Assembly (NCBI GenBank): GCA_001051155.2
Contig: JYIP02000002.1
Location: forward strand, 3,417,583-3,481,582
Length of the DNA stretch: 64,000 bases
Origin: Chrysoporthe austroafricana
Taxonomy: Eukaryota > Ascomycota > Sordariomycetes > Diaporthales > Cryphonectriaceae
Direction: 5' to 3'
Part shown: piece by piece, positions 1 through 10,821 of the stretch
How the letters are laid out: the number at the start of each line of letters is the position of its first letter
Position numbering within the stretch: the first letter of the stretch is position 1
Position numbers and translations under genes: made by a program
Notes under the pieces: generated by a model
Told to the model about the DNA's origin: nothing
What the model saw: the letters and a program-made list of their open reading frames with translations, nothing else
Databases searched by the model: none

Positions 1-1083
1 GAGATGGTTGTCGATAGTGCAGTGGACGAGGCATGGGCGACAGCGTGACGGGTCTCGGCAGTAAGCAAGTCGATGCAGAAAAGGAAAAGGAAGGCAAGAA
101 GGAGGAGGCCCGGAAAAGGGCTGCTGGTAGGACCGAGAGCGAAATCAAGCTTGCCTAAGCTAGCGATATTGAAGAATGGAGGAGAAAAGAGATAGGGTTA
201 AGCCGACTCCCTATTTATATTACAGTAGACGCTGCGCTATGCCTGATCTGGTAAGGTTCCTCAATCGACTTGACCAATCCAAAGATGTGACCACTGAATT
301 ACGACCTATGTATATTGATCTAAGATATTGGGATTCTTAGAACTCGAGCCTGGCCTTTCCAAGCCGCCGGACGAGCTATTCTGTTCACTTCTCCCCGCTA
401 CTCTCGCTCGACAGCCTTGGCGTAGCTCCTTCTTCTGGACGGGCAGAGATGGCAACAAAGCGCTGCCGGCTTGCTCTTCCTACGCGATTCAATAAATAAT
501 TAATAAAATTATACGATCTCCCGGAGCCCGGCCACGGGATCGGGATGAGGTGGTGTAGAAAGATTGTTGACGAGGTAAACAACTGGGAGTTAGAGGGTCT
601 GGCCGATATCCTGCAGCGCATGCTTCCCATGGACGCAGGCGCGCTGTATTCGGCCTCAGACTGTAAAGACGCCTCGCAGCTCCTAGCGCCAGCCCAGAGC
701 CGTGCTGCAACCCCGACACAGGCTTCCTATACCGCTAGCCTCCATGCCCCGCTATATGATCAGCAATCCCTTCCTCAGGTCGTCGTCGGGGCTTCATATT
801 ACACTTCTCATTGAATATGATATCTGTTGCGCAAAAGCGATCGCCAGTACGTTGCACCGGCTGTACCCATTATATCTCGTCACAATAGAAGTATTAGGTA
901 TGCAGCAGACGCATAGATGAATAATATAGGCCCGGTTTTATTGTCTATCTAAACGCACGATTAAGTTGTTTGAGCCTATTGCCCTGGATCTCGCGGTATT
1001 TGCTGGCACGTAGACCCGGGTCGGGTAAGTCCTCATCAAACCTATGCTAAGCATTTCATCCAGGCTATATTAATTTTTTCTAG
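1..1083. other. no supported gene
   Basis: I see no convincing coding region here. Short open frames (for example 545-814 plus) show no recognisable motif. A consensus-like donor GTAAGT at about 1025 and an acceptor TTCTAG ending at 1083 look like an intron feeding the broken coding stretch that follows, so part of this segment may hold a lost upstream exon. Confidence 0.4.
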
Positions 1084-1458
1084 CTCTGGACTACTACGGA
1101 ACAGTAGACGGCCTGTCGTTCACGTATCAACCGGACTGGTCACATAGACTTTGGAACAAGCTCTGTGTTACCGTCGAAGTTATTTCGCCAAATGGTATTG
1201 CCGATGCAAAGGATGGGTGCAATTCCTCCAGTCGAACTGGTATGCATGCGGCAAACTTCCCCATTACGGACCGTTGCAGATCCCCGGTATTTGGCATCGA
1301 ATCGAATATCAGGGTATGGCAATGCAGTAAGGGGAGTGGATGGTGATTATATATGTCGAGAGCTTTATGGACGCAGAGGATATGTTGCTATGCGAAGCTG
1401 CACAAAATACTTCGGAGCGAGCGATCCCGCTTTTGAAGTGGGGCAAAGGGGCTCTGTA
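1084..1458 (+). pseudogene. possible degraded gene fragment
   Basis: After the acceptor at 1083 one frame stays open from 1084 to about 1330, reading LDYYGTVDGLSF at its start, and ends in TGA after GSGW. A second frame then continues with VIIYVESFMDAEDMLL and ends in TAG at about 1458. The two pieces fit together as one product only if a frameshift, or an intron too short to be credible (about 24 bp), is assumed. I do not recognise the protein. It lies about 100 bp upstream of the intact gene at 1559, on the same strand. Decay of an accessory gene is the simplest reading. Confidence 0.25.
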
Positions 1459-1558
1459 GAAAATTCAACCTTGTGCGCGTGCGGGGTTGTCCTCAAGTTG
1501 CCGAGATGCTGTATCTAGCATTACAATCCGCAGACGACTTCTTTACGGCGAGGACGCT

Positions 1559-2605
1559 ATGACGGAGTTCGATACACAGGACGTCGAGCTGCTTAATGAA
1601 GCTGTCAAGAACCGCCAGAGGTTTCCCCGAGCCTGTCTGGAGGCGTATAACAGGCTTAGCACCGCCGGAGACAACACTACAGAGCGGATCTTCCTCGATC
1701 ATGGCGGGGTATCAGCTTGGGCCGCTTATATCATTACCAAACTGGCGACTGAGAGTACCGGACATGGTACTGGGAAGGCGAAGAGGCAGCATTTGCTTCG
1801 CCGTATCGATGCGATGACGAGTGAAACTCGCCAGCAGTTAGCAATACGGGTAGCTGCTACGATCCCTGAAAACGAACGAATCGAGCAGTCGTTAAAGAAG
1901 GCGAGCCAGCGACCTAAGCGCATTAGGCGGCCGAGAAGCATTGCAGCGCATGAAGCTTTCGAAGGCGATAGCGACGCCGAGGCGGAAGATACGCAAAACA
2001 GCCAGACTGAAGCTCTTTCTTCAGTAGCACGAGAAGGCTTATCAGGAATCGAGCAGGTATTCCGGAAAGCATCTATTACCGAATGCGGCCGCCTTTTCCC
2101 TCCATATATCGCAGCCTCGATCAAGAGAAAGCCCAATCCGGGCAGCTCGCAGCCTTTTGCGGCTATTACAATGTTTACATGGGTGGGCAATTCGGAATGT
2201 AAACTCATGCTGGAGATTACAAATACCAAAATCGAATTCATTGCAAGGGAACTATTCGGAATACATATGGAAACGGAGATGGAATCACGCTATGTATTCC
2301 TCTTAGGCACATCCACTAGAATTCTTCCTTACCCAAGCCTTATGTTAAAAGGCTGTCGCATTACGGCCGCTTACGAGATACTTGGTCCGGAAATCGCTGG
2401 CGCTATCTTTGCTACTCAAACCCATCAGCTGGAAGTGAGTGAGGGGCGCGAGTGTACAGATTGCATTACTATGGTTGTCAGGCAGGCGTTTTCGGATACT
2501 GCTGATATCCATCTTCGGCTACCGGAAGAGCAGGGCGCTTTGGTGAGACGTCGGCTCTATTCAAACATGCTTGATGCGGATAAGGAATCGCGGGACTCCT
2601 ACTGA
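1559..2605 (+). CDS. uncharacterised protein, VSAW family, copy 1
   Basis: This uninterrupted frame of 348 codons starts at the ATG at 1559, which opens MTEFDTQDVELLNEAV. An earlier in-frame non-ATG start at 1487 is less likely. I do not recognise the function. The N-terminal third contains a block around VSAWAAYIITKLAT followed by a basic helix. The middle (about residues 110-165) is basic then acidic and probably disordered, and the C-terminal half looks globular. The protein at 14665-16227 shares the same layout: a VSAW block near the N-terminus, then a C-terminal match built on IA..L, SRY, a short hydrophobic strand ending in G, and an LG...GA motif. Together they suggest a small accessory family with two conserved domains joined by a variable linker. 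A 17-bp repeat array starts 41 bp after the stop. Confidence 0.6.
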   Translation: MTEFDTQDVELLNEAVKNRQRFPRACLEAYNRLSTAGDNTTERIFLDHGGVSAWAAYIITKLATESTGHGTGKAKRQHLLRRIDAMTSETRQQLAIRVAATIPENERIEQSLKKASQRPKRIRRPRSIAAHEAFEGDSDAEAEDTQNSQTEALSSVAREGLSGIEQVFRKASITECGRLFPPYIAASIKRKPNPGSSQPFAAITMFTWVGNSECKLMLEITNTKIEFIARELFGIHMETEMESRYVFLLGTSTRILPYPSLMLKGCRITAAYEILGPEIAGAIFATQTHQLEVSEGRECTDCITMVVRQAFSDTADIHLRLPEEQGALVRRRLYSNMLDADKESRDSY

Positions 2606-2646
2606 AAGGTTCGTCTGCCTACTCAGCAGTCAACCTCGATAGACGG

Positions 2647-2748
2647 CCCTTAATTGTCCGACACCCTTAATTGTCCGACACCCTTAATTGTCCGACACCC
2701 TTAATTGTCCGACACCCTTAATTGTCCGACACCCTTAATTGTCCGGCA
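2647..2748. repeat. 17-bp minisatellite, six units
   Basis: Six perfect or near-perfect head-to-tail copies of CCCTTAATTGTCCGACA occur; the last carries one substitution. The array lies just downstream of the gene ending at 2605. It has the same 17-bp period and CCTTAA core as the larger arrays near 13.4 kb and 23.5 kb. Confidence 0.95.
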
Positions 2749-2989
2749 GACCCGGTATAGACAGTTACTATTACCCGCATTATATGTCAAAGGTATTGCT
2801 ATACTTTTTCCGTGCTAGTAGACCCGGCTCTATTAGGTATATAATTCCGTAATAATTGCGGGCTTGCATTACGGTTGAAAAAGAATCCAGAAAGAACGCG
2901 GAACTGCGGATCTACGTTTTCCTCGAGCTTCTCGATCCTTTCTTGGATGTTTCACAACCAGCAATCTTGGCTTTGACGTAAGGGAAAAT

Positions 2990-3236
2990 ATGGTATGTAT
3001 CTTCAAGCTTCTTCCGGGAAAATACTAACGTCAATTCCTGAACATCAATAGACAAGTGGCGAGCCATTACAGATTCCTTCTTACGTCAACAGGATGATTT
3101 CTTGTGTGAGATAAATGCCGCCTGTGGATGTGCTATCTGTTTTCATGGACGATATCGAATTTCTGTGAAAGGTTCGCTTGTCAGTGGTGTACGCGAAGGA
3201 GATTGGGCCTCTGAAGAGGAGGTGTTTCTTGAATGA
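2990..3236 (+). CDS. possible 48-aa spliced small protein
   Basis: An ATG at 2990 is followed directly by a GTATGT donor. If the intron runs 2993-3092 (acceptor CAACAG; branch-like ACTAACG at about 3025), the second exon gives a 48-residue protein, MDDFLCEINAACGCAICF onward, ending at TGA 3234-3236. The start is unusual: a start codon split from the rest by an intron. The same 13 bases across start and donor (ATATGGTATGTAT) recur in the small gene at 14100. A nearer acceptor at about 3051 would fit the branch site better but gives a 21-residue product. It could equally be a decayed remnant. Confidence 0.25.
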
Positions 3237-3393
3237 CGAAATAGATGGGATATCTGTATCAACTTCAATGCGCATGCGTATGGGCAACCACAAGTGGAGG
3301 GAGATTAACGCAGTATATGATATAAAGGCGAACTTGAAACAATGGCCTTCCCCTTACTTAATTTTCCACTTGGCGCCCGCGATTACCATTCTA

Positions 3394-4170
3394 TCAATAC
3401 GTCCGTCTTTCTGACAGTCTCAATCGATTCTCCCGTTCCGAACATTGCTCCAAAATTTCCCACCACATAGTCCCGTGAGCCACATAATACGTCTTGTGAC
3501 CAGTCTCAAAGCAAATGCGTCTTGCTTGTTCCCCAAGACTACCAGCGTTTTCAAGCCGAAGGCGATACGAAAGGTTGCTCTGTGAGTACAATGTGATCAT
3601 CCGGGAAAACCCAATCTGTGACCAACAAGCCTGCGCGGCGTCCTGCGCAATTTGCCAGGGCGATATTGCTTTCCTGAAGCGCTCATCCGATTCCTCATCT
3701 CCTTGGTCTATGGCCAAGGCAGTGATATGTGCTATCATGGCAATGCCAGTGGATGCCACGAAGACGGTCTCCTTATTGGCTTGGGTGAGGGTAGAGGTAG
3801 GAAACCCTCGTGTGACGGCTCGAATGCTGATATACCGAGCTTGAGCATCGTATAGTGGGCGTATAGCATCCTCGTCCAACTTGTTCTCTCGTAAGTAAGT
3901 CTAAAGGGTCTTCGTCAAATAACAGTGTGCTAGACTCAGCTCCAGTTGCTTTGCTTTACTTCCTCTTTGAAGTAAGTCTTTCTCCCCTTCCAATATCTTG
4001 GTCGCATGGTCTGACTCGCCGAGGTCGCATAGCATGTCAGCATAAGCCGCCATGAACCGCGACGATCGGTAGGTTGTCAGCGTTTCCAGCATCTTCAGAT
4101 ACTGTACTTTCTCCGAGCGCGATATTGACCTTACATATTGCATACTGATCGAGGAGTTCCCTAGTTGCAT
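3394..4170 (-). pseudogene. helical-repeat (TPR-like) protein with internal amber stop
   Basis: One minus-strand frame runs from an ATG at 4170 to a stop at 3394, 259 codons, broken only by TAG at 3903-3901. The two parts (89 and about 168 codons) lie in the same frame with seven sense codons (TYLRENK) between the TAG and the next stretch, so this is a nonsense mutation, not a frameshift. The product is rich in alternating helices typical of tetratricopeptide-like repeats (YADMLCDLGESDHATKILEG, then AIRPLYDAQARYIS). I cannot name the family. A CAG or TGG codon changed to TAG would fit RIP-type C-to-T mutation. The N-terminal part of the ancestral gene may be missing, because the ATG is preceded by an in-frame TGA. 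Confidence 0.5.
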
Positions 4171-4780
4171 TCTTCAATAGCGAGCAGCTGTATCTCAGAT
4201 GCAATTGATTTGTGGGGGGCGATGCGCACGGACGCAGAACGGAATAAAACCACGCTACGTCCGTGCGTAATAAGTAATCGAAGTTCGAAACCCGTTGTAC
4301 ACAGTAGTGATGGTGGCGGCTTGAGGCAGCACGTTATCATCCCAAATACAAAAAAGGTTGCCGGAAAAAGATCGCTACTAACAAAAGAATTTTACTGTCT
4401 CAGCCATAATTGGAATATCAACCAGGACTAAGGCGGTATACGGAAACGTATGATGATCACTTATGTAGCTCGCGTAATTGGCTTGCGCGCTAGTATGTGA
4501 GCTATTAGCGTATATAAATCCCTACTACTCCCTTGTCCCTTGTCCCTTGTCCCTTGTCCCTCCAACCATCCCTGCCCACAGCGACCAGGATTAGGGAATG
4601 GCACCGGACCCTGTCATCGATCGGGTCGTCTCGAGGAAAAGCCCAACAGGCGGCACACCACATTGACGTTCATTGACCTGCCATCAGATCTAGCTCGAGA
4701 TTAATGTGCAGTAATCAGTACTTGAAGGATTGCATCGATCTAGCCATTGGCTGTTTCTGGTTTGGACGTTACTGGTCCAT
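4171..4780. other. intergenic, with a 7-bp repeat
   Basis: No gene is supported here. At about 4529-4562 the unit CCCTTGT is repeated four to five times. The remainder is the 3' flank of the minus-strand kinase gene. Confidence 0.6.
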
Positions 4781-6411
4781 CTACTTGTCTAGAGTGACCG
4801 ACTTCAGACCTTTGACTGCATCTCCGGCTGTGCTCCTCCTTTCCCTGGTCAGCATACCGCGCACGACGCTCTCGATGCTCCGTTCAGACTCGGCCAGCTG
4901 GCTTCGCATCGTCTCTACTTGCCCCAGCCAGCGGTGCATCCGGCCCTGGGCCCGTGCCTGAGCGTCAAAAAGGCCTTTCCCGTGGATATCGGCGATGAGC
5001 CACCCCTGGCCTTTGTCCGGGAGCGAACATTTCCCCATTACCCAGAGCATAGTAACGCCGAGAGCGAAAATATCCCCCGGAGCGCCCCGTACCTTTTGGT
5101 TTACATATTCCGGTGCTAGGTACCAGGGCGTGCCGCCGTTATGCATTTCTGCTACGCCTCCCCCCATGCCAAAGTCGATAATAACTGCACCACGGGCTTT
5201 GTGGTAGACAATATTGGAAGGTTTGATATCGTTATGAGCGAAGCCAGAACTATGTATAGACTGCAGGGCACTTGCAATATCTGAGAGGATTGTGAAGGCG
5301 GCCCTGGAGCAACTGCACATATCCGACCCGTCAATATACCGGTCGAGGCTTGGCGAATCGATGAATTCTAGATGTAGGCTAAGAGTTCGGGCGTCCGAGC
5401 TAAATAGATGGACAATATTTCGCTAAGTATCGCGAGATCCTAGTTATCAGCATGCTGCCGCTTCTGTAAGACATTTATTTGGTGCATATTTACCTGCTCT
5501 CTGACTGCCTGGTGGGCTTTGACCTCACGATACCACTGCTTGAGCGCGCTGTGGGCGCCGCACCCAAGCTTGAAAGTTTTAATTACAACGACCTGGTCCG
5601 GCCGCGGGGAGATCTCGGCAGTATAGAGACTTGCAAACGGAGTTGAGGCCAGAAGTTTCTTGCGTGTCAGGCTGTAGCAATCGTCACGGTCCTGGCCTAT
5701 TATCTGAACCGTCTCGCCGTCATTTATCTCGAGGAGGGGGTGTGAAGCAGCGGACGCTTGTACGTGATGACCGCCCTCGGGTGCCTTTTGCTTTTTGGAT
5801 AACGGGTCGCCGGCCTGCCCCTGCGCCTGGGACCGTTTAGAGCCAGGGGCAGTGCTCTGAGCATCTGCCGTATTGGCAGCTGTCCAGAACCTGCGCGGCT
5901 GGAGGTATAGATCCAGCAGTTTGGTTGGAGGCGCGGAAATATCCCGCGTCGACGGGCTGAGAATAGTCCATACGCCAGGCTCAAGGTCAACCATCACCGC
6001 CGGCGCCTGGTATAGCGTACGTACGGACTTGGCCGGCTCGAAGGCCAGTTCCCCTTCCTGGGACATATTCTGTGCAGTGAAGGTATCTCGGGAAGGGTCG
6101 AAATACAAACGCACATGGGTCGGTACCATATCATCCAGGAATGCAGGCATCGTGATATCACAGCCAGCAGAGTGCATTGACTGAGAGACAGCTAGGATAT
6201 CGTGATCCAGACGCGTCGCCCAGGCGCCGTCCGGATAGGTAGCTACCGATACGGAATGTTTGAGAAGATGACATTTTACAAACACGCGAACAAGTGCCAG
6301 GTCGATAGGGGACGATGCGGGTTCGCCCAAAAGAGAGGACGCAAGCTCTTCCAGGTCCGCCCCTGGCTGGCTCACGTCCGAAAAGGGTTGGGTGCTCTGG
6401 GTTGAGGCCAT
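4781..6411 (-). CDS. protein kinase with novel N-terminal domain (module copy 1)
   Basis: This two-exon gene has exons 6411-5494 and 5422-4781 and a 71-bp intron with donor GTAAAT, branch GCTGATAAC and acceptor CTTAG. The product is 519 aa, starting MASTQSTQPF. The C-terminal half is a protein kinase with its key residues present: the VAIK-type lysine in VVVIKTF, a helix-C glutamate in WYREVK, the catalytic loop HNDIKPSN (HND in place of HRD), DFG, an APE-like LAPEY, and the GDIFALGV helix. It should therefore be active. Residues 1-250 are not a family I know; they include a beta-rich stretch ending PGVWTILS...LYLQPRRFW that is also found in the kinase at 19731-21602. A lysine- and serine-rich linker follows. 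A gene for a basic-tailed partner is transcribed divergently from 6851, as in the second copy. Substrates are unknown. Confidence 0.8.
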
Positions 6412-6850
6412 AACGTAGAAAGACGGGTAGAAAGACGGGTAAGACGGGTAAGACGGGTTGTCAAGCAAAAGGGAAGCAAGGAGCCCCCGGGATATGGACA
6501 GAGGTGAGCTAAATATTTGCCAATCTACCTGCTGCTCCCGTCGGTTGTCCCCTTCTCCCTTCCAGCACTTCGCTGCATTTCTCTGCACAGCTGGCTATTG
6601 TTTTGGCCAGCAGAAACCGTGATCCTGCATGAACAGGCATGCTGCACAGATAAAAGTGGCTGGGCTTGAGGGGCTTGTGGGGCTGCGGAGGAAATTCGTT
6701 CCGCGTTCTGGACTTGGCGCTGCCCTCGTCGCGTTTTCAAGGACTGGTCATGGGTCAAATACTCACCCGTTCACGCTGCTTCGGCACAAGCTCCACCAAC
6801 ATCATTCCCGCTCGTCTACTTTTTCGCACCCAGCAGCATTGTCAGATACT
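6412..6850. promoter_or_regulatory. shared divergent intergenic region, module copy 1
   Basis: These 439 bp separate the head-to-head start codons of the kinase (minus) and its partner (plus), so they probably carry both promoters. Just upstream of the kinase ATG (about 6418-6465) are four short tandem copies of AAGACGGGT or its shorter form. I see no clear TATA box. Confidence 0.5.
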
Positions 6851-8110
6851 ATGGACCGGAGACCCAGGGACGTGGACTACTTCTCGGACGGGCAGTGGTG
6901 GTGGCATTCTTCCAAGCACCGCCTCCGTATTGACTCCCTCTTCGGCAGGCTCTGGGACGAGTACAACACTGTACCTCTGGCCATCCAGGAGCCGAAAGCC
7001 TTCCACCATGACGTCGCAGAGCTCTGTGAGCAGGCAACAACCGCTGACGAGTTCTACGCGCTGCTCAGGGAGCGTCGAGAGCAGAGGCTCGAAGAGATCC
7101 GCACGTGCTGGAACGACGTTAGCGGGCGCATCGTCGTCTGGCCGGATCTTCTCGACGGCGCCGACGACGGGGAGTTGCCCGACGATAAGCGGGATGCGTC
7201 GACCGAGAGATGGGCCGCCTTTATGTTCTTCTCCCGCGAGTTCACCTTCGACGCCCTTGCGCGCTATTTTTCCCTCTTCACCCACAGGAAGGAGCAGCTA
7301 TCGGACCCAATGCAGCCGTCGGACCTAGCGCAGCCGTCGGACCTAGCGCCCCCGTTCTTCCTGCCGCCAGCGCTGCCAGCGCTACCGACGTCCTCGACTA
7401 CGAGCAGTACAGATCCCCCGACCCCGAGCGCGACGAGTTACCCGGCTACGAGCAGAACAAGCGTGTCACAGGTACAGCCGCAGACGAGGCTAGCAAGCCT
7501 AACCGCAAGTACGATATACCCGCCGGCCGCGAACCCGATAAGCCCGCCGGCCGCGAGCGGAACAAGCGCGACCCCGACCCAGTCGCGCAAGAGGTCAGCT
7601 CCGGCAGCTACTAGCATACATAGCGACGAGGACGAGGGCAACCGACGCTCTAAGAAGAGGCGGGTTGACGGGGATGCGGTTTTCGCAAGTCAAGCAGCCG
7701 GCGGTTCGTCCGCCAGCGGACCGTCTGGCAATACCAAGAGCAAGGAGACAATCCAACAAGCAGCAAGCAAGGAGGCAGCAAGCAAGGAGGCAGCAAGAAA
7801 GGAGGCAACAAGCAAGGAGGCGGCCAGTAAGGAGGCGGCCAACAAGGAGGCGGCTCCTACAATTGAGAGACTAGCGCTGGACGCAGCCGATAGCAGACGG
7901 CCACCCAAGAGAAGACGTGCCAACGGGGATAATGCCGCTCCTATACGTCGAAAAGGCAGAAGGCCACAGGCGAGGAGGCCCATACCCACCGCCGGGCCTC
8001 AGGATGACAAGACGCCGCCTACCGCCCGCCGCAGTCGCCGCATCGCAGCACGCACCCAGGCCGCCCGTTCCGATCCGCCGAATAAGCTAGGGAAAAGCGC
8101 CCGCAGGTAG
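6851..8110 (+). CDS. basic-tailed kinase-partner protein (module copy 1)
   Basis: This single-exon gene encodes 419 aa, starting MDRRPRDVDYFSDGQWWW. The first 150 residues look globular and match the N-terminus of the protein at 19018-18302: an LF..L...YN segment, EFYALLRERREQRLEEI (there HFLQLLESMRDTRQKEL), and a final FDALARYF (there FDSLVRFF). The rest is low-complexity: a proline-, serine- and threonine-rich stretch, a 15-bp tandem repeat (about 7764-7855) encoding repeated KEAAS-type units, several KKRR-like clusters and a strongly basic end with RRSRRIAAR. Nuclear location and nucleic-acid or chromatin binding are inferences from this tail. It is divergently transcribed from a kinase, as in copy 2, which suggests the two proteins work together. 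Confidence 0.7.
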   Translation: MDRRPRDVDYFSDGQWWWHSSKHRLRIDSLFGRLWDEYNTVPLAIQEPKAFHHDVAELCEQATTADEFYALLRERREQRLEEIRTCWNDVSGRIVVWPDLLDGADDGELPDDKRDASTERWAAFMFFSREFTFDALARYFSLFTHRKEQLSDPMQPSDLAQPSDLAPPFFLPPALPALPTSSTTSSTDPPTPSATSYPATSRTSVSQVQPQTRLASLTASTIYPPAANPISPPAASGTSATPTQSRKRSAPAATSIHSDEDEGNRRSKKRRVDGDAVFASQAAGGSSASGPSGNTKSKETIQQAASKEAASKEAARKEATSKEAASKEAANKEAAPTIERLALDAADSRRPPKRRRANGDNAAPIRRKGRRPQARRPIPTAGPQDDKTPPTARRSRRIAARTQAARSDPPNKLGKSARR

Positions 8111-8172
8111 CGAGGACAGGCCCCTTCCTATTCCCGACCTTAGCCAGCGGGCTCGGGCACAGGCCATAACTG

Positions 8173-8340
8173 TTATGAACGCTGCAGCAATCCTAGGATA
8201 AACTGTAGAGTCAAAGGGTTTATGCTAGCAAGAGCGGTGCCAAGTACAGCCTTGAATACCGGAAACACGTTCAATGAATATCGCAATGTTCATAAGCCAA
8301 TGAGGCTATCACTTGGAGGTATTGTAGGGTCCAAGTGGTA
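8173..8340 (+). repeat. solo LTR fragment with leader
   Basis: The segment starts TGTTATGAACGCTGCAGC and follows the LTR sequence found near 16.3, 16.5 and 18.1 kb with scattered substitutions. It continues through GTTCATAAGC and a GAGGCTATCAC stretch that matches the leader upstream of the gag gene at 17.9 kb. No coding remains follow. Confidence 0.7.
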
Positions 8341-9057
8341 CTTAGATTCACGACTGAAGAGCTATGGTAGTCTATCTGGTAGATGTCCTGTCCTTATATA
8401 TCCGGCTCTTCAGTTCTGGACCGATGGGACCGCCGTCGATATCGTCGGTCCACACAGGACCGCCAGGACCGATGGCGAGTCTGTCGGTCCAACCCCTAAC
8501 CCTGGATTACGTAATATTTGTAGATGTTTCCTAGTGGGGTTGTTACGCAGGCTAGCCCGTTGGCCCTTCCTGCTTTTGGGTGTGTTGGCAGGCCACCCCT
8601 CATGTTGGGTCATAACAGTACGGCGAGCGCTGTGTCGATTGAAGCGATCTGATTTGCCATTGTCAGCTGCGTGCTCAGGATTAGTCAAGGCCTCGCGATA
8701 TACTTACACGCGGTGACATTGCTTCGAACCGAATAAGCTGCTCAGAGAACGATTTCACAGTATTATCAGCTACTTGACGAATGCAATGTCTTAGTTGTTC
8801 CTTGAAAGTCGAGTCGTCGTTTCGGGTGAGATGCTGCCCTCGCCTGAAGATGGATTCTGTAAGTGATATGTGAAGCCGCGACTCCATCTCGGTGATAGAG
8901 TCCTGAAAAATGCGCTGAGCTTCTTGAAGGGTGATAGAGGCTATCTTGTCTTGTCTGGATGATAGAGCAACTCTGATAGGAATAGCGATGCATTTTGTAG
9001 AATGAGCATTACAAATGGGCTGTGTTACGATTCAAGACGCGTCTTGCCGAACAGAAG
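8341..9057. other. no supported gene
   Basis: No coding region with a recognisable motif or supported splice structure is visible. The stretch 8430-8490 contains several copies of GGACCG/CGGTCC in both orientations, probably a decayed repeat. Confidence 0.5.
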
Positions 9058-9103
9058 CGTGCACGGGCCACTAAAATGGTACCATTTTAGTGGCCCGTGC
9101 ACG
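9058..9103. repeat. 46-bp perfect palindrome
   Basis: The 23-bp arms beginning CGTGCACGGGCCACTAAAA meet at a central GGTACC with no spacer, and the symmetry is perfect to both ends. Two terminal inverted repeats of a DNA transposon joined head to head would produce this. It lies in a non-coding stretch. Confidence 0.9.
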
Positions 9104-10821
9104 TCGTTCCGGGGCGAAAATGGCGCGCAGATCGCATCTCCCCTTCACCTCCTTCTCCCCTCCGTCCCAGTCGTAATCGAGCGCCTCCTAACAAAAGCAT
9201 CTCTAGTCCTGAAAAGGAAAGGAATCGCCAAAGCTATTTAAGTAATAGTATTTTATTTCCTCTTTTGATTATACTACTGCATTAAGTAAGTGTAGTCAGT
9301 GCGTGCATTTGAAAGCGTTAATGCCTGAGGCTCCAACTTTTTTCTTGCCAGTCTATAAAAAGCGGCGCTTCCATTGCAACTTCATACTTTCTCAATATAC
9401 TGATTCTAGACTATATCCAACCCTTCTACCTCCTATCCTTTCCTCCTTCTCTGGCTTTATACATTTCATAGGATTCTATTTACTTTGGCCATATTTATAT
9501 CCATTTCTCCCTTACTTTTCAATAATCTATAATCATTTCAAGCTTTATAAGCACAAAATGCCTACGCTTCTATTATAAGTACCCAACATACCTCTTAGGA
9601 GGGCCTGCCGACCCAGGTACTGACCTCAAGCATAGAGAAATACCAATATACTGCCGCTGCATTGCTCTCGCCCTACCCCCAAGGCCAGTCGGATGACCAG
9701 ATAGCTTCGGTAAGAGCTGCATGTTAATTCCAGCTTAAGCGGAGCTATGGACTAAGCAAGGCATCGAGCCACTCGGATAAGCAAGTCGTTCCATCAAGCG
9801 CCTCAGCCCGGTTCCATGCAAACTCTGTCTCCTAACAAATATAGTAGGGTCGTAAATGCGGGCTATCATCGTATCCAGCGCATGTGCTTGCGGGATCCGC
9901 ATACGGCTCTTCCGAGGGACGAGAAGGCTTGGCCTCCCCTAACAAAACTGGGCAGCAGCCATAATCGTTACGCCAGGTTGACACTCGCTGCCAAACGAGG
10001 GCGCGAGAAGCCGCCCTGCCCCCTCTTCTCGGGGTAACCTGCCGTATTCGAAAGGGGGGTGGCGGGTCGCGCTGACGCACTTGTCACACAGGCGGGTGGG
10101 CAGCAGCATTACCTGGCCTGGTAATCATTACGCTGGTTAGCAGTTGGGAGGCGGAGCCTTATCTCGCCCGGGCGTTGGATACGAAGGCGGATCGCGCTGA
10201 CGCACTCGTCACAAATAGGTGGGCAGCGTCGTCGCCTGGCCTGACGATCGCCATGCTGGTTGGGAGGCGGAGCCTGTTTGCCAGGGTGCTTAGAAGGGAA
10301 GGCGGGTCGCGCTGGTGCTCGCTGGTTTGTCCGTAGGCGGGCGATAGCACGAGTGGTCTGATGATCTTCGTGCTATCGCACGCTTTGGGATACTCTGACA
10401 TATCTAACTGGCCTTGGTGATGGCGAGCTGGCGGGGGCGGATCGATTATAGTATGGCTTTGGGTCCGAGACAGCAAGGCGAAGGTGCGGGTATGATCGGA
10501 GCCCGTCTAACTTACTCTCGGCCTGCTGTATCAGTCGCCAACGTACAGAAGGCGAAGACGTATTACGGGTGTTCGGGTTTACTGCTCGCTCATCTGACTG
10601 GCCAACAGTCTGCCGCTCGATGCGGATAGGAAAGCGACGATAATATGCGATTAGGCCTAGTATCGGGGGCCGCGGAGGAGGTAGCTTCGTTGCGTCCAAG
10701 TATAAAGCTCGGAAGCCCGCTACGTTCTGCAGCTAGATCTGATATCATCCATTAGCACTATTCTCATCTTCTCAACTACCGAAAAACCCAGCACTTTCTC
10801 ACTATCCCTTTCGACAATACC
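9104..10821. other. non-coding stretch with degenerate tandem repeat
   Basis: 9241-9580 is AT-rich with no credible gene. From about 10050 to 10330 a unit of roughly 115-125 bp is repeated two to three times with divergence. Its landmarks are GGCGG(G/A)TCGCGCTG, a GGTGGGCAGC block, CTGGCCTG and GGGAGGCGGAGCCT. The last 100 bp is the 5' flank of the gene at 10822. Confidence 0.55.

Noticed and set aside
9303..9578. 91-codon hydrophobic frame in AT-rich DNA
   Set aside because: The composition alone explains the phenylalanine- and tyrosine-rich product; there is no start context, splice support or family resemblance.
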